64,000 nt of DNA. Source: Eubacterium maltosivorans. GTDB lineage: Bacteria; Bacillota; Clostridia; Eubacteriales; Eubacteriaceae. The stretch is taken from NCBI RefSeq assembly GCF_002441855.2, contig NZ_CP029487.1:682001-746000 (forward strand). Reading direction: 5' to 3'. The translations under genes were made by a program, and so were the position numbers. The notes beneath the pieces were generated by a model, which was not told the origin of the DNA, did no database searches, and saw nothing but the letters and a program-made list of their open reading frames with translations. How positions within the stretch are numbered: position 1 is the stretch's first letter; the number at the start of each line of letters is the position of its first letter. Below are positions 15,949 to 25,287 of this stretch, piece after piece.

Positions 15949-16842
15949 TTATTGTCGATTTTTAAGGATAAATTGCTTAATTTCTTCCATATTGCCAACT
16001 TGATACGCAATTCCCTCCTCGGTCATGGCATCATAACCATCGACATCGGAATTGACAATGGCATCATCGGCATAAATCGGCTTTCCATAGGTATGGGCAA
16101 AATGCAGCGTATGAAGCGTCCCGCTGTTTCGGGCAAATTCAGATACCAGCACAAAATTAGAAGCTGCAGCCTGAAGCCGGTCTCTTTCAATAAACATATA
16201 AGCATTCGAAGTGGACAAAGGCGAAAATTCACTGATGATACAGCCTCCCCCTGCTATGATACGTTCTGCCAGCTCCATATTTTCGCGAGGTGTAATGGCC
16301 ATTAAATTTGACGGTAAAAAGGCAACGGTTTTTCCCCCTGCCTTCAGGCAGCCGAGATGTGCTGCAGTGTCACAGCCAAGAGCCAGTCCGCTGACAACGG
16401 TATAGCCCTGTTCCGCCAGGCTTTTACCGCAGTTATAGGCAAAATGATAGCCAATATCTGACGGTACCCGGGTGCCGATAACAGCGGCTCTGTTCATATT
16501 GGCAAGAGACGACAGATCGCCTTTATAATAGATCAGATCCGGACCATCCTCAAAAAGCAACGCCTTTGGAAAATCCTCAGAATAAGAATTAATCATCTTG
16601 ATATGATTTTCTTCACAGCATTTTAAAATCTCATCTGCACGCTTTCGGGCATCCAAAAAGGTACCGATCGTACTGTTTCGTGAAAAAACATTCAAGGATA
16701 TACCGATTTCAACCAGTTCTAAAAGATGGTAGTCTGCCGGATTATCAACGGATTTTAAAATGGTTTTCACTTTCTTGCGGCCGATGCCTTTTAGCTGGCA
16801 AAGCGCTATAATACTGCGGTTTAAATCGTTCTTATTCATCAT
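15949..16842 (-). CDS. dprA: DprA/Smf-like DNA-processing protein
   Basis: 297 residues. An N-terminal helix-hairpin-helix-like region (CQLKGIGRKKVKTILK) is followed by the Rossmann-like DprA domain: GTRVPSDIGYHFAYNCG, VVSGLALGCDTAAHLGCLK, IISEFSPLSTSNAYMFIERDR and ARNSGTLHTLHFAHTYGKPIYA. DprA loads RecA on incoming ssDNA. The protein is shorter and more divergent than canonical DprA and lacks a winged-helix tail. I chose ATG 16842 because GAAGGGAAGAG precedes it; an upstream ATG at 16899 lacks a ribosome-binding site. Confidence 0.8.
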   Translation of the reverse strand: MMNKNDLNRSIIALCQLKGIGRKKVKTILKSVDNPADYHLLELVEIGISLNVFSRNSTIGTFLDARKRADEILKCCEENHIKMINSYSEDFPKALLFEDGPDLIYYKGDLSSLANMNRAAVIGTRVPSDIGYHFAYNCGKSLAEQGYTVVSGLALGCDTAAHLGCLKAGGKTVAFLPSNLMAITPRENMELAERIIAGGGCIISEFSPLSTSNAYMFIERDRLQAAASNFVLVSEFARNSGTLHTLHFAHTYGKPIYADDAIVNSDVDGYDAMTEEGIAYQVGNMEEIKQFILKNRQ

Positions 16843-16907
16843 TCTCTTCCCTTCTATTGCTAAGGCAGACGAAGGTGCTGCCTGGTATTTAAATTTCATG
16901 CATTAAG

Positions 16908-16929
16908 ACCGGGGCTTGTCAGCCCCGGT
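16908..16929. repeat. 9-bp GC-rich hairpin
   Basis: ACCGGGGCT/AGCCCCGGT with loop TGTC lies between pheT and dprA. No T-run follows on either strand, so it is not a typical intrinsic terminator. Confidence 0.6.
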
Positions 16930-17014
16930 AAATTCCTGTAAATAGATCTTTATATAATCTTAACGCGATTCGCAAAATCTTTATACGATCTTAACACACT
17001 CCTATTATACCATA

Positions 17015-19399
17015 TTAATCCCTTAATTGGGCATTAAATCCATTTTTAAGGTCAGATAAAATTTCGTCCATTACTGGATTGATGTCATCATCTGTCAACG
17101 TTCTTTCAGGATGGCGGAATAAAATCGAATAAGCCAGACTCTTCTTGCCCTTTTCGATCTGTTCGCCCTGGTATACATCAAAAAGCTCGACATTTTCCAT
17201 AATACCCGTATCGTGGGCTTTGATAGTCGCCTCAATTTTTGAAGCCGGCACATCCTCATCCAGGACAAGAGCGATGTCTCTTGAGGAACCAGGATACTTG
17301 GGCATTTCAACAAATTTAGTGGCGTCCTGCTGTAATCCGGCCATTACGTCAAAGTCCAGCTCACAGGCGTATGTGCGTTTCGGCAGATCATAGTTTTTGA
17401 CAACCAACGGATGGATCTCCCCTATCTGTCCAACGAGGGTATCCCCCACTCTTATCTGCGCCTTTCTGCCTGGGTGATAGAGGTCTGGTCCCGCCAGAAC
17501 GAAGTCGTAGTCAGCAATACCCGAACGGTCAAGCAGGAGCTCAACAACGCCCTTAATATCAAAATAGTCGGTATTTCCATAGGAAGAAATGACCAGGTGC
17601 TTGCGCTCAATGGGCAGTTCATCCTTATTCGGGTTTTTATGGTAGGTTTGGGCAAATTCAAAGAAACGGCCCTGTGGATTTTTACGGTTATGGTTTAAAC
17701 TCACCACTTCCAGCTGGTGACCGACCAGCGTGTTGCGCATAATGCTGTTTTCCTCGCCGAGTGGGTTGATAAGCGGAACCAGCTCGTCACCGCAGTCCAT
17801 ATTTAAAGCGTTGATACGGTTGACACTGGTGAAAGAAGTGGTAAGGGTCTGATAGTATCCAGCGCCTACCAGCAGACTCTGAAGCATATCCTGGTATTTC
17901 TGTTTAACAGTCTTTCCGCCAACGAGGGTGGTTCCGCCCATAATGGTGCTTGGAATCCTGTTATAGCCGTAAATTCGCGCGACCTCTTCCGCCAGGTCTT
18001 CACGAATTTCAAGATCCTGTCGGTAGTCGGGTACTTTGACAACCAGATTGCCCTTTCCCTTATTTTCAACGGTCAGGAACAGTCTTTCAAAAATACGGAT
18101 GATTTCATCTTCAGAGAGATCAATACCGATGAAACGGTTGATCCAGTCCACGTTCACAGCGACCTCATGTGGCTCTTCTGGTTTGTGGTAGACATCAATC
18201 ATCCCCTCCAGAACATCGCAGGCACCGATCAGATCAAACAGATAGGTTGCACGCAGAGCTGCGGTTTCAGCAAGACCTGGATAGATGCCCTTTTCATAGC
18301 GTCCAGAAGCCTCCGTACGCATGCCAAGCTTCTTAGATGTCAAACGGATGCTGGTTTTGTCAAAACAGGCGGATTCAAGAACAACATACTCCGTATTTTC
18401 TGTAATTTCTGAGTTAGCGCCCCCCATAATCCCAGCGACAGCCACAGGGTATTTTCCGTTGGTGATCATCATCATGGATTCATCAATATCACGTTCTTTG
18501 TCATCCAGTGTGACAACAGTCTTTTCCTTATTGCCGGTTTTAACCACAATCTCGTCAGAATTAAGGCTCTTGTAATCAAAGGCGTGAAGCGGCTGTCCAA
18601 GCTCTAACATGACGTAATTTGTCACGTCGACAATATTGTTAATCGGGCGGACGCCACTGTTTAAAAGCTTAAGCTGCATCCACAGCGGAGAGGGCTCAAT
18701 TTTTTTAACCTTGAACATTTTAGCCACATAGCGCGGGCATAGCTCGGTTTCGACTTTAACACTCAGATAATCGGCAATTTGGTTTTGAGTTTCTTTTTTA
18801 TCATAGAGTTTAACCGGAGCCACTGCCTCGTCAAGCGCTGCCGCAGCTTCACGCGCAATGCCATAAATGGACTGGCAGTCTCCGCGGTTGGCCGTTAATT
18901 CCACCTCGATGATGCTGTCATCAATCCAGAGCAGATCACGCACCTCAACACCCAGCTCCGTATTTTCAGGCAGAATATAGATACCATTTTTAATTTCAGG
19001 GGTAAACAGATCTGTATTCATCCCCAGCTCTTCAACAGAGCACATCATGCCATAGGACATAATGCCGCGGAAATCGGTACGGCTCATTTTATGCCCACCG
19101 GCTACCACTGAGTTTTCTACGGCAACCGGGACAACCGCCCCTTCAAAAACATTGGTCGCACTGGTGACAATGGTCAAGGGAGACGCAGCTGCCACATCAA
19201 TCTGGCAGACAACCAGCTTATCAGCATCAGGATGCTTTTCAATTTTAACAATCTTACCAGTGATAACGCCGGAAACTTCATCCGAAATGGGATCGATGGT
19301 TTCCACCTTTGTGCCAGACATTGTCAGGATATCCCCGAAAGTTTTGGGGTCCTGTTCAATTTTTACATATTCTTTTAACCAGTTGAGTGATACTAACAT
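17015..19399 (-). CDS. pheT: Phenylalanyl-tRNA synthetase beta subunit
   Basis: 794 residues, the normal bacterial length. In order: N-terminal tRNA-binding (EMAP-like) domain including GKIVKIEKHPDADKLVVCQ (near residues 47-65), B3/B4 domain with NRGDCQSIYGIARE, B5 domain with RFIGIDLSEDEI, the catalytic-like core with RLTSKKLGMRTEASGRYEKG, and a C-terminal FDX-ACB anticodon-binding domain beginning YPGSSRDIALVLDE. It forms the alpha2-beta2 enzyme with PheS, 12 nt upstream, under one T-box. Confidence 0.97.
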   Translation of the reverse strand: MLVSLNWLKEYVKIEQDPKTFGDILTMSGTKVETIDPISDEVSGVITGKIVKIEKHPDADKLVVCQIDVAAASPLTIVTSATNVFEGAVVPVAVENSVVAGGHKMSRTDFRGIMSYGMMCSVEELGMNTDLFTPEIKNGIYILPENTELGVEVRDLLWIDDSIIEVELTANRGDCQSIYGIAREAAAALDEAVAPVKLYDKKETQNQIADYLSVKVETELCPRYVAKMFKVKKIEPSPLWMQLKLLNSGVRPINNIVDVTNYVMLELGQPLHAFDYKSLNSDEIVVKTGNKEKTVVTLDDKERDIDESMMMITNGKYPVAVAGIMGGANSEITENTEYVVLESACFDKTSIRLTSKKLGMRTEASGRYEKGIYPGLAETAALRATYLFDLIGACDVLEGMIDVYHKPEEPHEVAVNVDWINRFIGIDLSEDEIIRIFERLFLTVENKGKGNLVVKVPDYRQDLEIREDLAEEVARIYGYNRIPSTIMGGTTLVGGKTVKQKYQDMLQSLLVGAGYYQTLTTSFTSVNRINALNMDCGDELVPLINPLGEENSIMRNTLVGHQLEVVSLNHNRKNPQGRFFEFAQTYHKNPNKDELPIERKHLVISSYGNTDYFDIKGVVELLLDRSGIADYDFVLAGPDLYHPGRKAQIRVGDTLVGQIGEIHPLVVKNYDLPKRTYACELDFDVMAGLQQDATKFVEMPKYPGSSRDIALVLDEDVPASKIEATIKAHDTGIMENVELFDVYQGEQIEKGKKSLAYSILFRHPERTLTDDDINPVMDEILSDLKNGFNAQLRD

Positions 19400-19411
19400 A
19401 TGGGGCTCCTC

Positions 19412-20434
19412 CTATTTGAATTGTGTCAGAAAACGCATGTCGTTTTCGAAAAGCAGACGTAAGTCGTTAATTCCGTATTTGGTCATGGCCACTCGTTCAA
19501 GGCCCATACCGAAAGCAAATCCACTGTAAACCTCTGGATCAATGCCGCAGTGGCGCAGTACATTAGGATGCACCATCCCACAACCTAAAAGCTCGATCCA
19601 GCCGCTATTGCCGCACACTTTACAGCCTGCGCCCCCACATTTAAAACAGGTTACATCCATTTCCGCACTGGGCTCGGTGAAATAGAATTGGTGAGGACGG
19701 AATTTTGTCTGAACATTTTCACCGAAAAGCTTTTTGGCAAACATATCCAGGGTTCCTTTTAAATCAGCCATTGTGATACCTTTGTCAATGACAAGACCTT
19801 CCATCTGGTGGAATACCGGTGAATGGGTCGCATCGATTTCGTCAGCTCGATAAACGCGTCCTGGTGAGATAACACGCAGTGGCGGCTTTTCATCCATCAT
19901 AACGCGCACCTGAACCGGTGAAGTCTGCGTTCTTAAAACCACCTCATCATTGTAATAGAAGGTCTCCTGCAAATCTCTGGCTGAATGCTCCTGAGGCATG
20001 TTAAGATAATCAAAATTATATTTAGACCATTCGATTTCGGGTCCTTCGGCAATGGAAAAGCCCATACCCAGGAAGATTTCTTCCAGATCATTGATGATGA
20101 TATTTAAAGGGTGCAGGTTGCCTTCTGATGGTTTTTTGCCAGGCAGAGAGACATCCAGTTTTTCCTTTTCGATGGCAGCCATCATTTCTGCTGTTTCCAA
20201 CGCTTCCTTTTTTCCGGCCAGTCCGGTTTCAATCTCTTCCCGAACCTCATTAGCCAGCTTGCCAATAACCGGGCGCTCTTCCTTTGAAAGCTTGCCCATT
20301 CCTTTTAAAGCCGCGGTTAAAACACCTTTTTTACCAAGATATTTTACGCGGATGTCATCAAGCGATTTCATATCGCTGACAGTTTTCAGATCTTCCAAAC
20401 AATTTTCTCTGATGCGATTTAATTCCTCTTGCAT
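19412..20434 (-). CDS. pheS: Phenylalanyl-tRNA synthetase alpha subunit
   Basis: 340 residues. The N-terminal coiled coil is followed by class II motifs: motif 1 around PEIEWSKYNFDYLNMPQEHSAR (near residues 140-160), motif 2 with VLRTQTSPVQVR and GRVYRADEIDATHSP, and motif 3 FAFGMGLERVAMTKYGI near the end. ATG 20434 is preceded by AAGGAG. An in-frame extension upstream runs through the T-box terminator and is not the start. Confidence 0.97.
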   Translation of the reverse strand: MQEELNRIRENCLEDLKTVSDMKSLDDIRVKYLGKKGVLTAALKGMGKLSKEERPVIGKLANEVREEIETGLAGKKEALETAEMMAAIEKEKLDVSLPGKKPSEGNLHPLNIIINDLEEIFLGMGFSIAEGPEIEWSKYNFDYLNMPQEHSARDLQETFYYNDEVVLRTQTSPVQVRVMMDEKPPLRVISPGRVYRADEIDATHSPVFHQMEGLVIDKGITMADLKGTLDMFAKKLFGENVQTKFRPHQFYFTEPSAEMDVTCFKCGGAGCKVCGNSGWIELLGCGMVHPNVLRHCGIDPEVYSGFAFGMGLERVAMTKYGINDLRLLFENDMRFLTQFK

Positions 20435-20484
20435 TTTTATCTCCTTCTTCATAATAACAATTTTATCGGATCGCGGCTGCAAAC

Positions 20485-20738
20485 TAAAAAAGCCCTTCAT
20501 GCAAAAATGCATAAAGGACGAATAGTTTCCGCGGTACCACCTTTGTTGCCGCAACCCATTTGGCGCGGCCCCTCACGTATAACGTCACGTTGACGTTGAC
20601 CACTACAAGCACCACGTGCCTTGGCAGCCAAAACTCAGGAGGGAACTTCAGTAGCACTGTTCACCAAAACCCTCTCAGCCGCCGGGGTTTTCTCTCTGTA
20701 AGTGAGCGGCGTGCCGCCTACTTTCTCCATCATCGTCT
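20485..20738 (-). promoter_or_regulatory. T-box riboswitch controlling pheST
   Basis: Read on the minus strand, a Stem I region beginning with GATGATGGAGAAAGTAG leads to CTGAAG-TTC, where TTC (20643-20645) fits a phenylalanine specifier. The T-box sequence GGTGGTACCGCGG lies at 20529-20541. The terminator (GTCCTTTATGCA/TGCATGAAGGGC plus TTTTTT, 20485-20519) precedes pheS. Uncharged tRNA-Phe would favour readthrough. Confidence 0.93.
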
Positions 20739-20754
20739 TTATCTTATTCTTTTT

Positions 20755-21591
20755 TTATTCGTGCATCGCTCGTGCGATATCATACATCAAAATACCTGCA
20801 GCTACCGAAACATTTAAAGATTCAGCATGTCCGTACATGGGCAGCTTGTATAAGTCATCACACAGGTCCGCCATACCCTTTGACATACCCTTTGACTCAT
20901 TGCCAAGAATAATGCCCACAGCTTTCTGTGCAGCCAGAGAAGCAGACAGACTGGTTTTTCCCTGAAGGGAGGTTCCGATCATACGTGTACCCTGCTCCTT
21001 CAGAAAAAGCACCGTCTCTTCAAGGGCACAGGTTTGTAGCACCGGCAAGTGAAACACCGACCCCATGGCTCCGCGCAGGACTTTTTCATTGTATATGTCT
21101 GCGGTTTTTGATGAGCAGATAATGCCGTCAAAGCCAGCGGCATCCGCTGTACGTATTATGGTTCCAACATTGCCCGGATCCTGCACATCATCTAATATAA
21201 CATAACTCAGACATTTTTTCCCGTTTTTTTTGCATTTTTTTTCAAAAACTTTTTCAGAGGCATCAAATTTATGTGCCGTACATAAAATACCTTCCGGCAT
21301 TTTCAAAGCCGACATGGCATCAAAGACGCCGGTATCAACGGTGAAAACCGGGATCCCCGTGTCTTTCAGGCGTTTAAAAGCTGACTTTACAGTCTCTTCA
21401 GCGCCCTCAATCCACTGCGGCGTTACAAAAACCGCAGTGATCGCCACCTTCCAGGCTTCAGCCTCCATGAAAAGCTTGGTCCCTTCCAGAATAAACTGTT
21501 TCTCGCGGTCTCTGTTTTTTTTCTGTTTTAGCTTGATAACATTCTTAACTGCTGTATTTTGGCGTGATGTAATTAATTCTTGGGCCATCAT
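20755..21591 (-). CDS. TrmH/SpoU-family RNA 2'-O-methyltransferase
   Basis: 278 residues. The N-terminal L7Ae-like substrate-binding region (REKQFILEGTKLFMEAEAWKV) precedes a SPOUT knot: LDDVQDPGNVGTIIRTADAAG (near residues 143-163), GIILGNESKGM and LPMYGHAESLNVSVAAGILMYDIAR. The family methylates rRNA or tRNA ribose using SAM; the target nucleotide is not deducible. ATG 21591 (or 21588) overlaps the end of the upstream ktrA. It is followed by the pheS T-box, as in many Clostridia. Confidence 0.88.
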   Translation of the reverse strand: MMAQELITSRQNTAVKNVIKLKQKKNRDREKQFILEGTKLFMEAEAWKVAITAVFVTPQWIEGAEETVKSAFKRLKDTGIPVFTVDTGVFDAMSALKMPEGILCTAHKFDASEKVFEKKCKKNGKKCLSYVILDDVQDPGNVGTIIRTADAAGFDGIICSSKTADIYNEKVLRGAMGSVFHLPVLQTCALEETVLFLKEQGTRMIGTSLQGKTSLSASLAAQKAVGIILGNESKGMSKGMADLCDDLYKLPMYGHAESLNVSVAAGILMYDIARAMHE

Positions 21592-21592
21592 T

Positions 21593-22261
21593 TTAATTTC
21601 CAGCCTGATAGAGACGAGTAACATCATTAATATCTGCATTATCTCCGATTACGACCAGCTTGTCGCCGGCCCGGATAACATCCGTCGCCACCGGAGAAAC
21701 ATTCAAATGATCCTGCGACCGGATCGCAATGATATTAAGCCCGTACTTTGTACGCATATCCAGTGATTCCAGGGCCTGGTTTTCCCATTTATGCAAAGCG
21801 TCAACCTCAACAATCGAATGGTCTGTATCCAGCTCCAGTGCATCGATAAAATCACCGGAATAAAGGCTGTGGCCGACGCGTTCCCCCATATCACGCTCTG
21901 GTGAAAAGACCTTTTTAACCCCCAGTTTGAGCAGAACCTTTTCGTGCTGGGCATTGTTGGCTTTTCCATAAATTTCCTGAATCCCAAGCTCCTGCGCATT
22001 GACAACCCCCATGATACTGCTGTTGATATCAGAGGTAATAGAGATAATGACCGCGTCCACATTTTTTAATCCGATAGACTTCAGAGCATTAATATCCGAA
22101 ACGTCGGCCTGCACAGCATAGGTGACATAGTTGGCAATATTCTGCACCTTTTCTTCATTTTTATCAACAACGATCACGTTTGATCCCAACTCACTCAAAG
22201 TGATGGCGAGCGCTTCGCCAAAACGGCCAAGCCCCAGAATAGCAAACTGTTTTTCTTTCAA
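21593..22261 (-). CDS. ktrA: Potassium uptake regulatory subunit, TrkA/KtrA family
   Basis: 222 residues: an RCK-N Rossmann domain with AILGLGRFGEALAITL (near residues 7-22) for nucleotide binding, followed by an RCK-C (TrkA-C) domain from about residue 140. It gates the membrane subunit encoded 12 nt upstream. There is no c-di-AMP ydaO-type riboswitch visible before the operon. Confidence 0.93.
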   Translation of the reverse strand: MKEKQFAILGLGRFGEALAITLSELGSNVIVVDKNEEKVQNIANYVTYAVQADVSDINALKSIGLKNVDAVIISITSDINSSIMGVVNAQELGIQEIYGKANNAQHEKVLLKLGVKKVFSPERDMGERVGHSLYSGDFIDALELDTDHSIVEVDALHKWENQALESLDMRTKYGLNIIAIRSQDHLNVSPVATDVIRAGDKLVVIGDNADINDVTRLYQAGN

Positions 22262-22273
22262 TTTATGCTCCTT

Positions 22274-23656
22274 TTAACCAATCAAGACATTGCCTTCAGG
22301 CAGCTTGAACTGGCCTTTATTCTCAAGTTCTTTTCTTTCTTTTCTCGTAATAACATAAGCGATCGTGAGCGGACCGACACGTCCGATAAACATTGTAATA
22401 ATCAACGCAACCTTGCTGAGCGCATGTAAGTGCGGTGTTAAATCACAGGTAAGCCCAACGGTAGAGTAGGCTGAAAACACCTCAAAGGTAACGGCCATTG
22501 GGTCAGCGCCGGGTTCGCAGACCATCAAAACCATAATGATAACAATAATGATGGAAATGCCGATGGTCAGCACACATGCTGCCCGCTTAATGGTAATCTC
22601 CGGAATACGACGTTTAAAACAGGTGACATCCTTCCGGCCCATCAGCTCAGTAAACAATGTGATAGCCATCATGGCCACGGCTGTCGTTTTAACCCCGCCT
22701 GCCGTCGATCCGGGTGAGCCGCCGATAAACATCAGCACAATCGTCAGCACTTTGGAAACCGGGTTGAGCCCTGTCTGGCTAATGGTGTTGGAACCGGCTG
22801 TACGCGGCGTTACAGACTGATAAAAGGCGGCATAAATTTTCCCATACCATGGCAGATTCCCCATGGTTTCAGGGTTAGCATGCTCAAAAATATAAAAAAG
22901 CACAGCACCGCCCACTACCAAAATAGCGGTGATGCTTAAAACAATTTTAGAGTGCATGCTCAGTCGTCTGGTTGTCCGATAACTGACGATTTCACTGGTA
23001 ACCGCAAAACCCAGACCGCCGACGACAATAAGCGCACAGACCGTAAAATTCAACAAAAAGTTATTGGTATATCCTGTAAAGCTCTGAAAGCCGCCGATCA
23101 AGTCAAAACCGCCGTTACAGAACGAGGAGATCGAATGCCAGATACCAAAATAAATACCTTTCCCCAATCCGTAATCCGGAACAAAAACAAAGGACAGCAA
23201 CAGCGCGCCGACCCCCTCAATCACCAGGCAGGAAAAGACTATGTATTTAGTGAATTTCACAACCCCCTGTACCCTGTCTGAATTGACAGAGGATTGGATG
23301 AGCAGACGGTTTTTAATCGTAATGCGTTTACCCGCCAATACGAAAAAAATAGTCATCAAAGACATGAAGCCGAGACCACCGATTTGAATTAAAAGAATAA
23401 TGACAATCTGACCAAACAACGACCAGTAGGTCCCAGTATCCACTACTACCAATCCTGTAACACATACGCTGGAGGTCGCTGTAAATAAACAGTTCAGAAA
23501 TCCCGGACTCTGACCGGAGGCACTGGAGACTGGCAGGTTCAGAATCACTGCCCCCAGAAATATCACTGCCGCAAAGCCGAACATCAGAATTTCGGCTGGA
23601 GAACGGTGCCGCATAAAGGTAGTCATGCGGCCACCTTTTTTAACAATGTTTATCAT
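22274..23656 (-). CDS. ktrB: Potassium transporter membrane subunit, TrkH/KtrB family
   Basis: 460 residues with four repeated M1-P-M2 units. Filter-like segments include ATSSVCVTGLVVVDTGTYW, SISSFCNGGFDLIGG, VTPRTAGSNTI and SAYSTVGLTCDLTP, each with the conserved filter glycine. I chose ATG 23656, spaced 7 nt from GGAG. Alternatives are a GTG at 23692 and an ATG a few codons downstream after AAAGGTGG. It pairs with KtrA for ion-coupled K+ uptake. Confidence 0.93.
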   Translation of the reverse strand: MINIVKKGGRMTTFMRHRSPAEILMFGFAAVIFLGAVILNLPVSSASGQSPGFLNCLFTATSSVCVTGLVVVDTGTYWSLFGQIVIILLIQIGGLGFMSLMTIFFVLAGKRITIKNRLLIQSSVNSDRVQGVVKFTKYIVFSCLVIEGVGALLLSFVFVPDYGLGKGIYFGIWHSISSFCNGGFDLIGGFQSFTGYTNNFLLNFTVCALIVVGGLGFAVTSEIVSYRTTRRLSMHSKIVLSITAILVVGGAVLFYIFEHANPETMGNLPWYGKIYAAFYQSVTPRTAGSNTISQTGLNPVSKVLTIVLMFIGGSPGSTAGGVKTTAVAMMAITLFTELMGRKDVTCFKRRIPEITIKRAACVLTIGISIIIVIIMVLMVCEPGADPMAVTFEVFSAYSTVGLTCDLTPHLHALSKVALIITMFIGRVGPLTIAYVITRKERKELENKGQFKLPEGNVLIG

Positions 23657-23790
23657 TTGTCTGCTCCAAGTAAATATTTTATTTGCTTTCACCTATTGTA
23701 CCATTCTGTCAAAAAAAAGCAAGATCGTTTACTGCAACTAATACCTTCCTAAAGGAGATTATTACCCAACAAGGTGAAAATATCACATAA

Positions 23791-23821
23791 AAAAAACTTC
23801 CCAAGGACTGAGAAGTTTTTT
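23791..23821 (-). terminator. Terminator after the infC-rpmI-rplT operon
   Basis: AAAAACTTC/GAAGTTTTT, with a T-run on the minus strand, 18 nt beyond the rplT stop codon. Confidence 0.8.
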
Positions 23822-23838
23822 GTCTTGGTTCTTAAAGC

Positions 23839-24195
23839 TTAAGCCTGATGTGCTTTTGCAACATCAACTAATTTTGCGAATGCATTAATGTCATTCATTG
23901 CTAAATCAGCTAAGATCTTACGGTCCATTTCAACGCCAGCCTGTTTCAGGCCAAACATGAATTTGCTGTAGCTTAAACCATACATACGGGCACCTGCATT
24001 GATACGGGTGATCCATAATCTTCTGAAATTTCTTTTCTTTTCTTTACGACCTCTGTAAGAAGAACGAAGTGCACGCATAACTGCTTCGTTCGCTGGTCTG
24101 TATAACTTGCTTTTAGCACCATAATAGCCTTTTGCAAGTTTTAATACTTTTTTATGCTTCTTTTTGGCGTTAACGCCTTTTTTAATTCTAGCCAT
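23839..24195 (-). CDS. rplT: 50S ribosomal protein L20
   Basis: 118 residues, highly basic N-terminus ([20 protein letters not shown]) and the conserved [13 protein letters not shown] core (near residues 48-60). It is an early 23S rRNA assembly protein and, in many Firmicutes, the translational or attenuation repressor of its operon. AGGAGGAA precedes the start. Confidence 0.98.
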   Translation of the reverse strand: MARIKKGVNAKKKHKKVLKLAKGYYGAKSKLYRPANEAVMRALRSSYRGRKEKKRNFRRLWITRINAGARMYGLSYSKFMFGLKQAGVEMDRKILADLAMNDINAFAKLVDVAKAHQA

Positions 24196-24219
24196 TAAAA
24201 TTTTCCTCCTTGCTCACTA

Positions 24220-24414
24220 TTATTTCATTAACATTTTTTTGACAACTTTTGCGTCACTTGGTACTAAGTAACCAGCTTTTCTAAGATTTCTCTTTCTCTT
24301 CTGGCTTTTCTTATTTAAGATATGGCTTTTGTAAGCCTTAGCGCGTTTGATCACACCTGATTTTTTCACTTTGAAGCGCTTAGCAGCACCACGATGGGAT
24401 TTCATTTTTGGCAT
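24220..24414 (-). CDS. rpmI: 50S ribosomal protein L35
   Basis: 64 residues, beginning [20 protein letters not shown] with the family's [18 protein letters not shown] tail. It lies between infC and rplT in the conserved order, preceded by GGAGGAATCG. Confidence 0.98.
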   Translation of the reverse strand: MPKMKSHRGAAKRFKVKKSGVIKRAKAYKSHILNKKSQKRKRNLRKAGYLVPSDAKVVKKMLMK

Positions 24415-24503
24415 AGTCGATTCCTCCTCCCTATCTTCGTCAACTTATTTTTTATTTTATTTATATAATGAAGTATAACAAGTTATACCATTATAGGCTT
24501 AGC

Positions 24504-25025
24504 TTACTTATCCTTTTTAGGGGATAAGAACATGACCATGCTGCGGCCTTCCATTTTTGGTGGCTTGTCAACCGTACCATAATCAGTTACACGTTCAGCG
24601 AAGTCAAGTAAAACACCCCTACCCTGATCCGTATAAGCCATCTCACGGCCTCTGAAACGGATGGATACTTTGACACGATTGCCCTGTTCTAAGAACTTAA
24701 TGCAGTTTTTGACTTTAACCATGATGTCGTGTTCCTCAACCCGTACAGACATACGGATTTCTTTGATAACAACCGCTTTCTGGTTTTTCTTTGCTTCTTT
24801 AACACGCCGCATTTCTTCATAACGGAATTTACCGTAGTCCAGAATTTTGCAGACCGGCGGCTTCGCGTTAGGAGAAACCTTAACGAGATCCAGACTCTTT
24901 TCGTCTGCCATTTTTTGTGCTTCTTTTGTCGGCATAACGCCCAGCATTTCTCCGTTTGCATCAATTACGCGGACTTCACGATCACGGATTTCCTCGTTAA
25001 TCTCGTGTTGAACTTCTCTTGCTAT
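24504..25025 (-). CDS. infC: Translation initiation factor IF-3
   Basis: The protein begins AREVQHEINEEIRDREVRVID and continues through the IF3-N domain, the linker and the IF3-C domain (VKNCIKFLEQGNRVKVSIRFRGRE). There is no ATG at the right place. GGAGGTG is followed by ATT (25031) and ATA (25025), of which ATA has the better spacing (7 nt). An in-frame ATG at 25079 lies inside the attenuator hairpin and cannot be the start. A non-AUG start codon is a known hallmark of infC autoregulation. Confidence 0.9.
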   Translation of the reverse strand: MAREVQHEINEEIRDREVRVIDANGEMLGVMPTKEAQKMADEKSLDLVKVSPNAKPPVCKILDYGKFRYEEMRRVKEAKKNQKAVVIKEIRMSVRVEEHDIMVKVKNCIKFLEQGNRVKVSIRFRGREMAYTDQGRGVLLDFAERVTDYGTVDKPPKMEGRSMVMFLSPKKDK

Positions 25026-25173
25026 AGTAATACACCTCCATTTATAGGAATTTATTAAAACAAAAATGCAGGTAGACATAGTCCACCTGCATTAAACAAT
25101 CAATTACTTAAATTGCTATGAACCCGCCTTGCTAGAAGACCAGGTGAGAAGTGGACACCTCTGCTTTGTTTGC
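25026..25173 (-). promoter_or_regulatory. infC/L20 leader with attenuator
   Basis: The minus-strand leader contains an 11-bp stem TGCAGGTGGAC/GTCTACCTGCA (25069-25093, one G.T pair) followed by TTTTTGTTTT, an intrinsic terminator ahead of infC. The upstream GTCCAC (about 25152-25157) can pair with GTGGAC of the terminator arm, giving a competing antiterminator. This matches the known layout of the L20 or infC leader in Firmicutes. Confidence 0.8.
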
Positions 25174-25179
25174 TTAATT

Positions 25180-25208
25180 AGTATATAGCAACTATAAATA
25201 ATTGTCAA
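25180..25208 (-). promoter_or_regulatory. infC operon promoter
   Basis: TTGACA (25203-25208) and TATACT (25180-25185) with a 17-bp spacer. The -35 box ends 11 bp from the left direct repeat of the prophage, so infC retains its own promoter despite the insertion. Confidence 0.85.
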
Positions 25209-25219
25209 GCTCTTTTTAA

Positions 25220-25234
25220 AATTAATCCAGAACC
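25220..25234. repeat. Left flanking direct repeat (attL / target duplication)
   Basis: AATTAATCCAGAACC, identical to 32059-32073, where it spans the thrS stop codon. This copy is the duplicated target left on the infC side. Confidence 0.9.
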
Positions 25235-25235
25235 T

Positions 25236-25255
25236 TGAGTTGTAAAATAAAACGC
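25236..25255. repeat. Left terminal inverted repeat of the prophage
   Basis: TGAGTTGTAAAATAAAACGC matches the inverse of 32037-32056 at 15 of 20 positions, including the outer TGA and the inner AAAACGC. It resembles IS30-family ends. Confidence 0.7.
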
Positions 25256-25287
25256 ATAGAACAAATGAACTTTAGGAGGTCGAAAAA

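Noticed and set aside
16908-16929. Terminator after pheT
   Set aside because: The hairpin is strong, but no T-run follows on either strand.
20560-20817. Plus-strand frames upstream of pheS
   Set aside because: They are antisense to the pheS T-box and the end of the TrmH-family gene.
23657-23838. c-di-AMP (ydaO) riboswitch before ktrB
   Set aside because: The leader is short and none of the conserved ydaO elements is visible.
25026-25079. infC start at the in-frame ATG 25079
   Set aside because: That ATG is in the attenuator terminator stem and has no ribosome-binding site; GGAGGTG lies further downstream.
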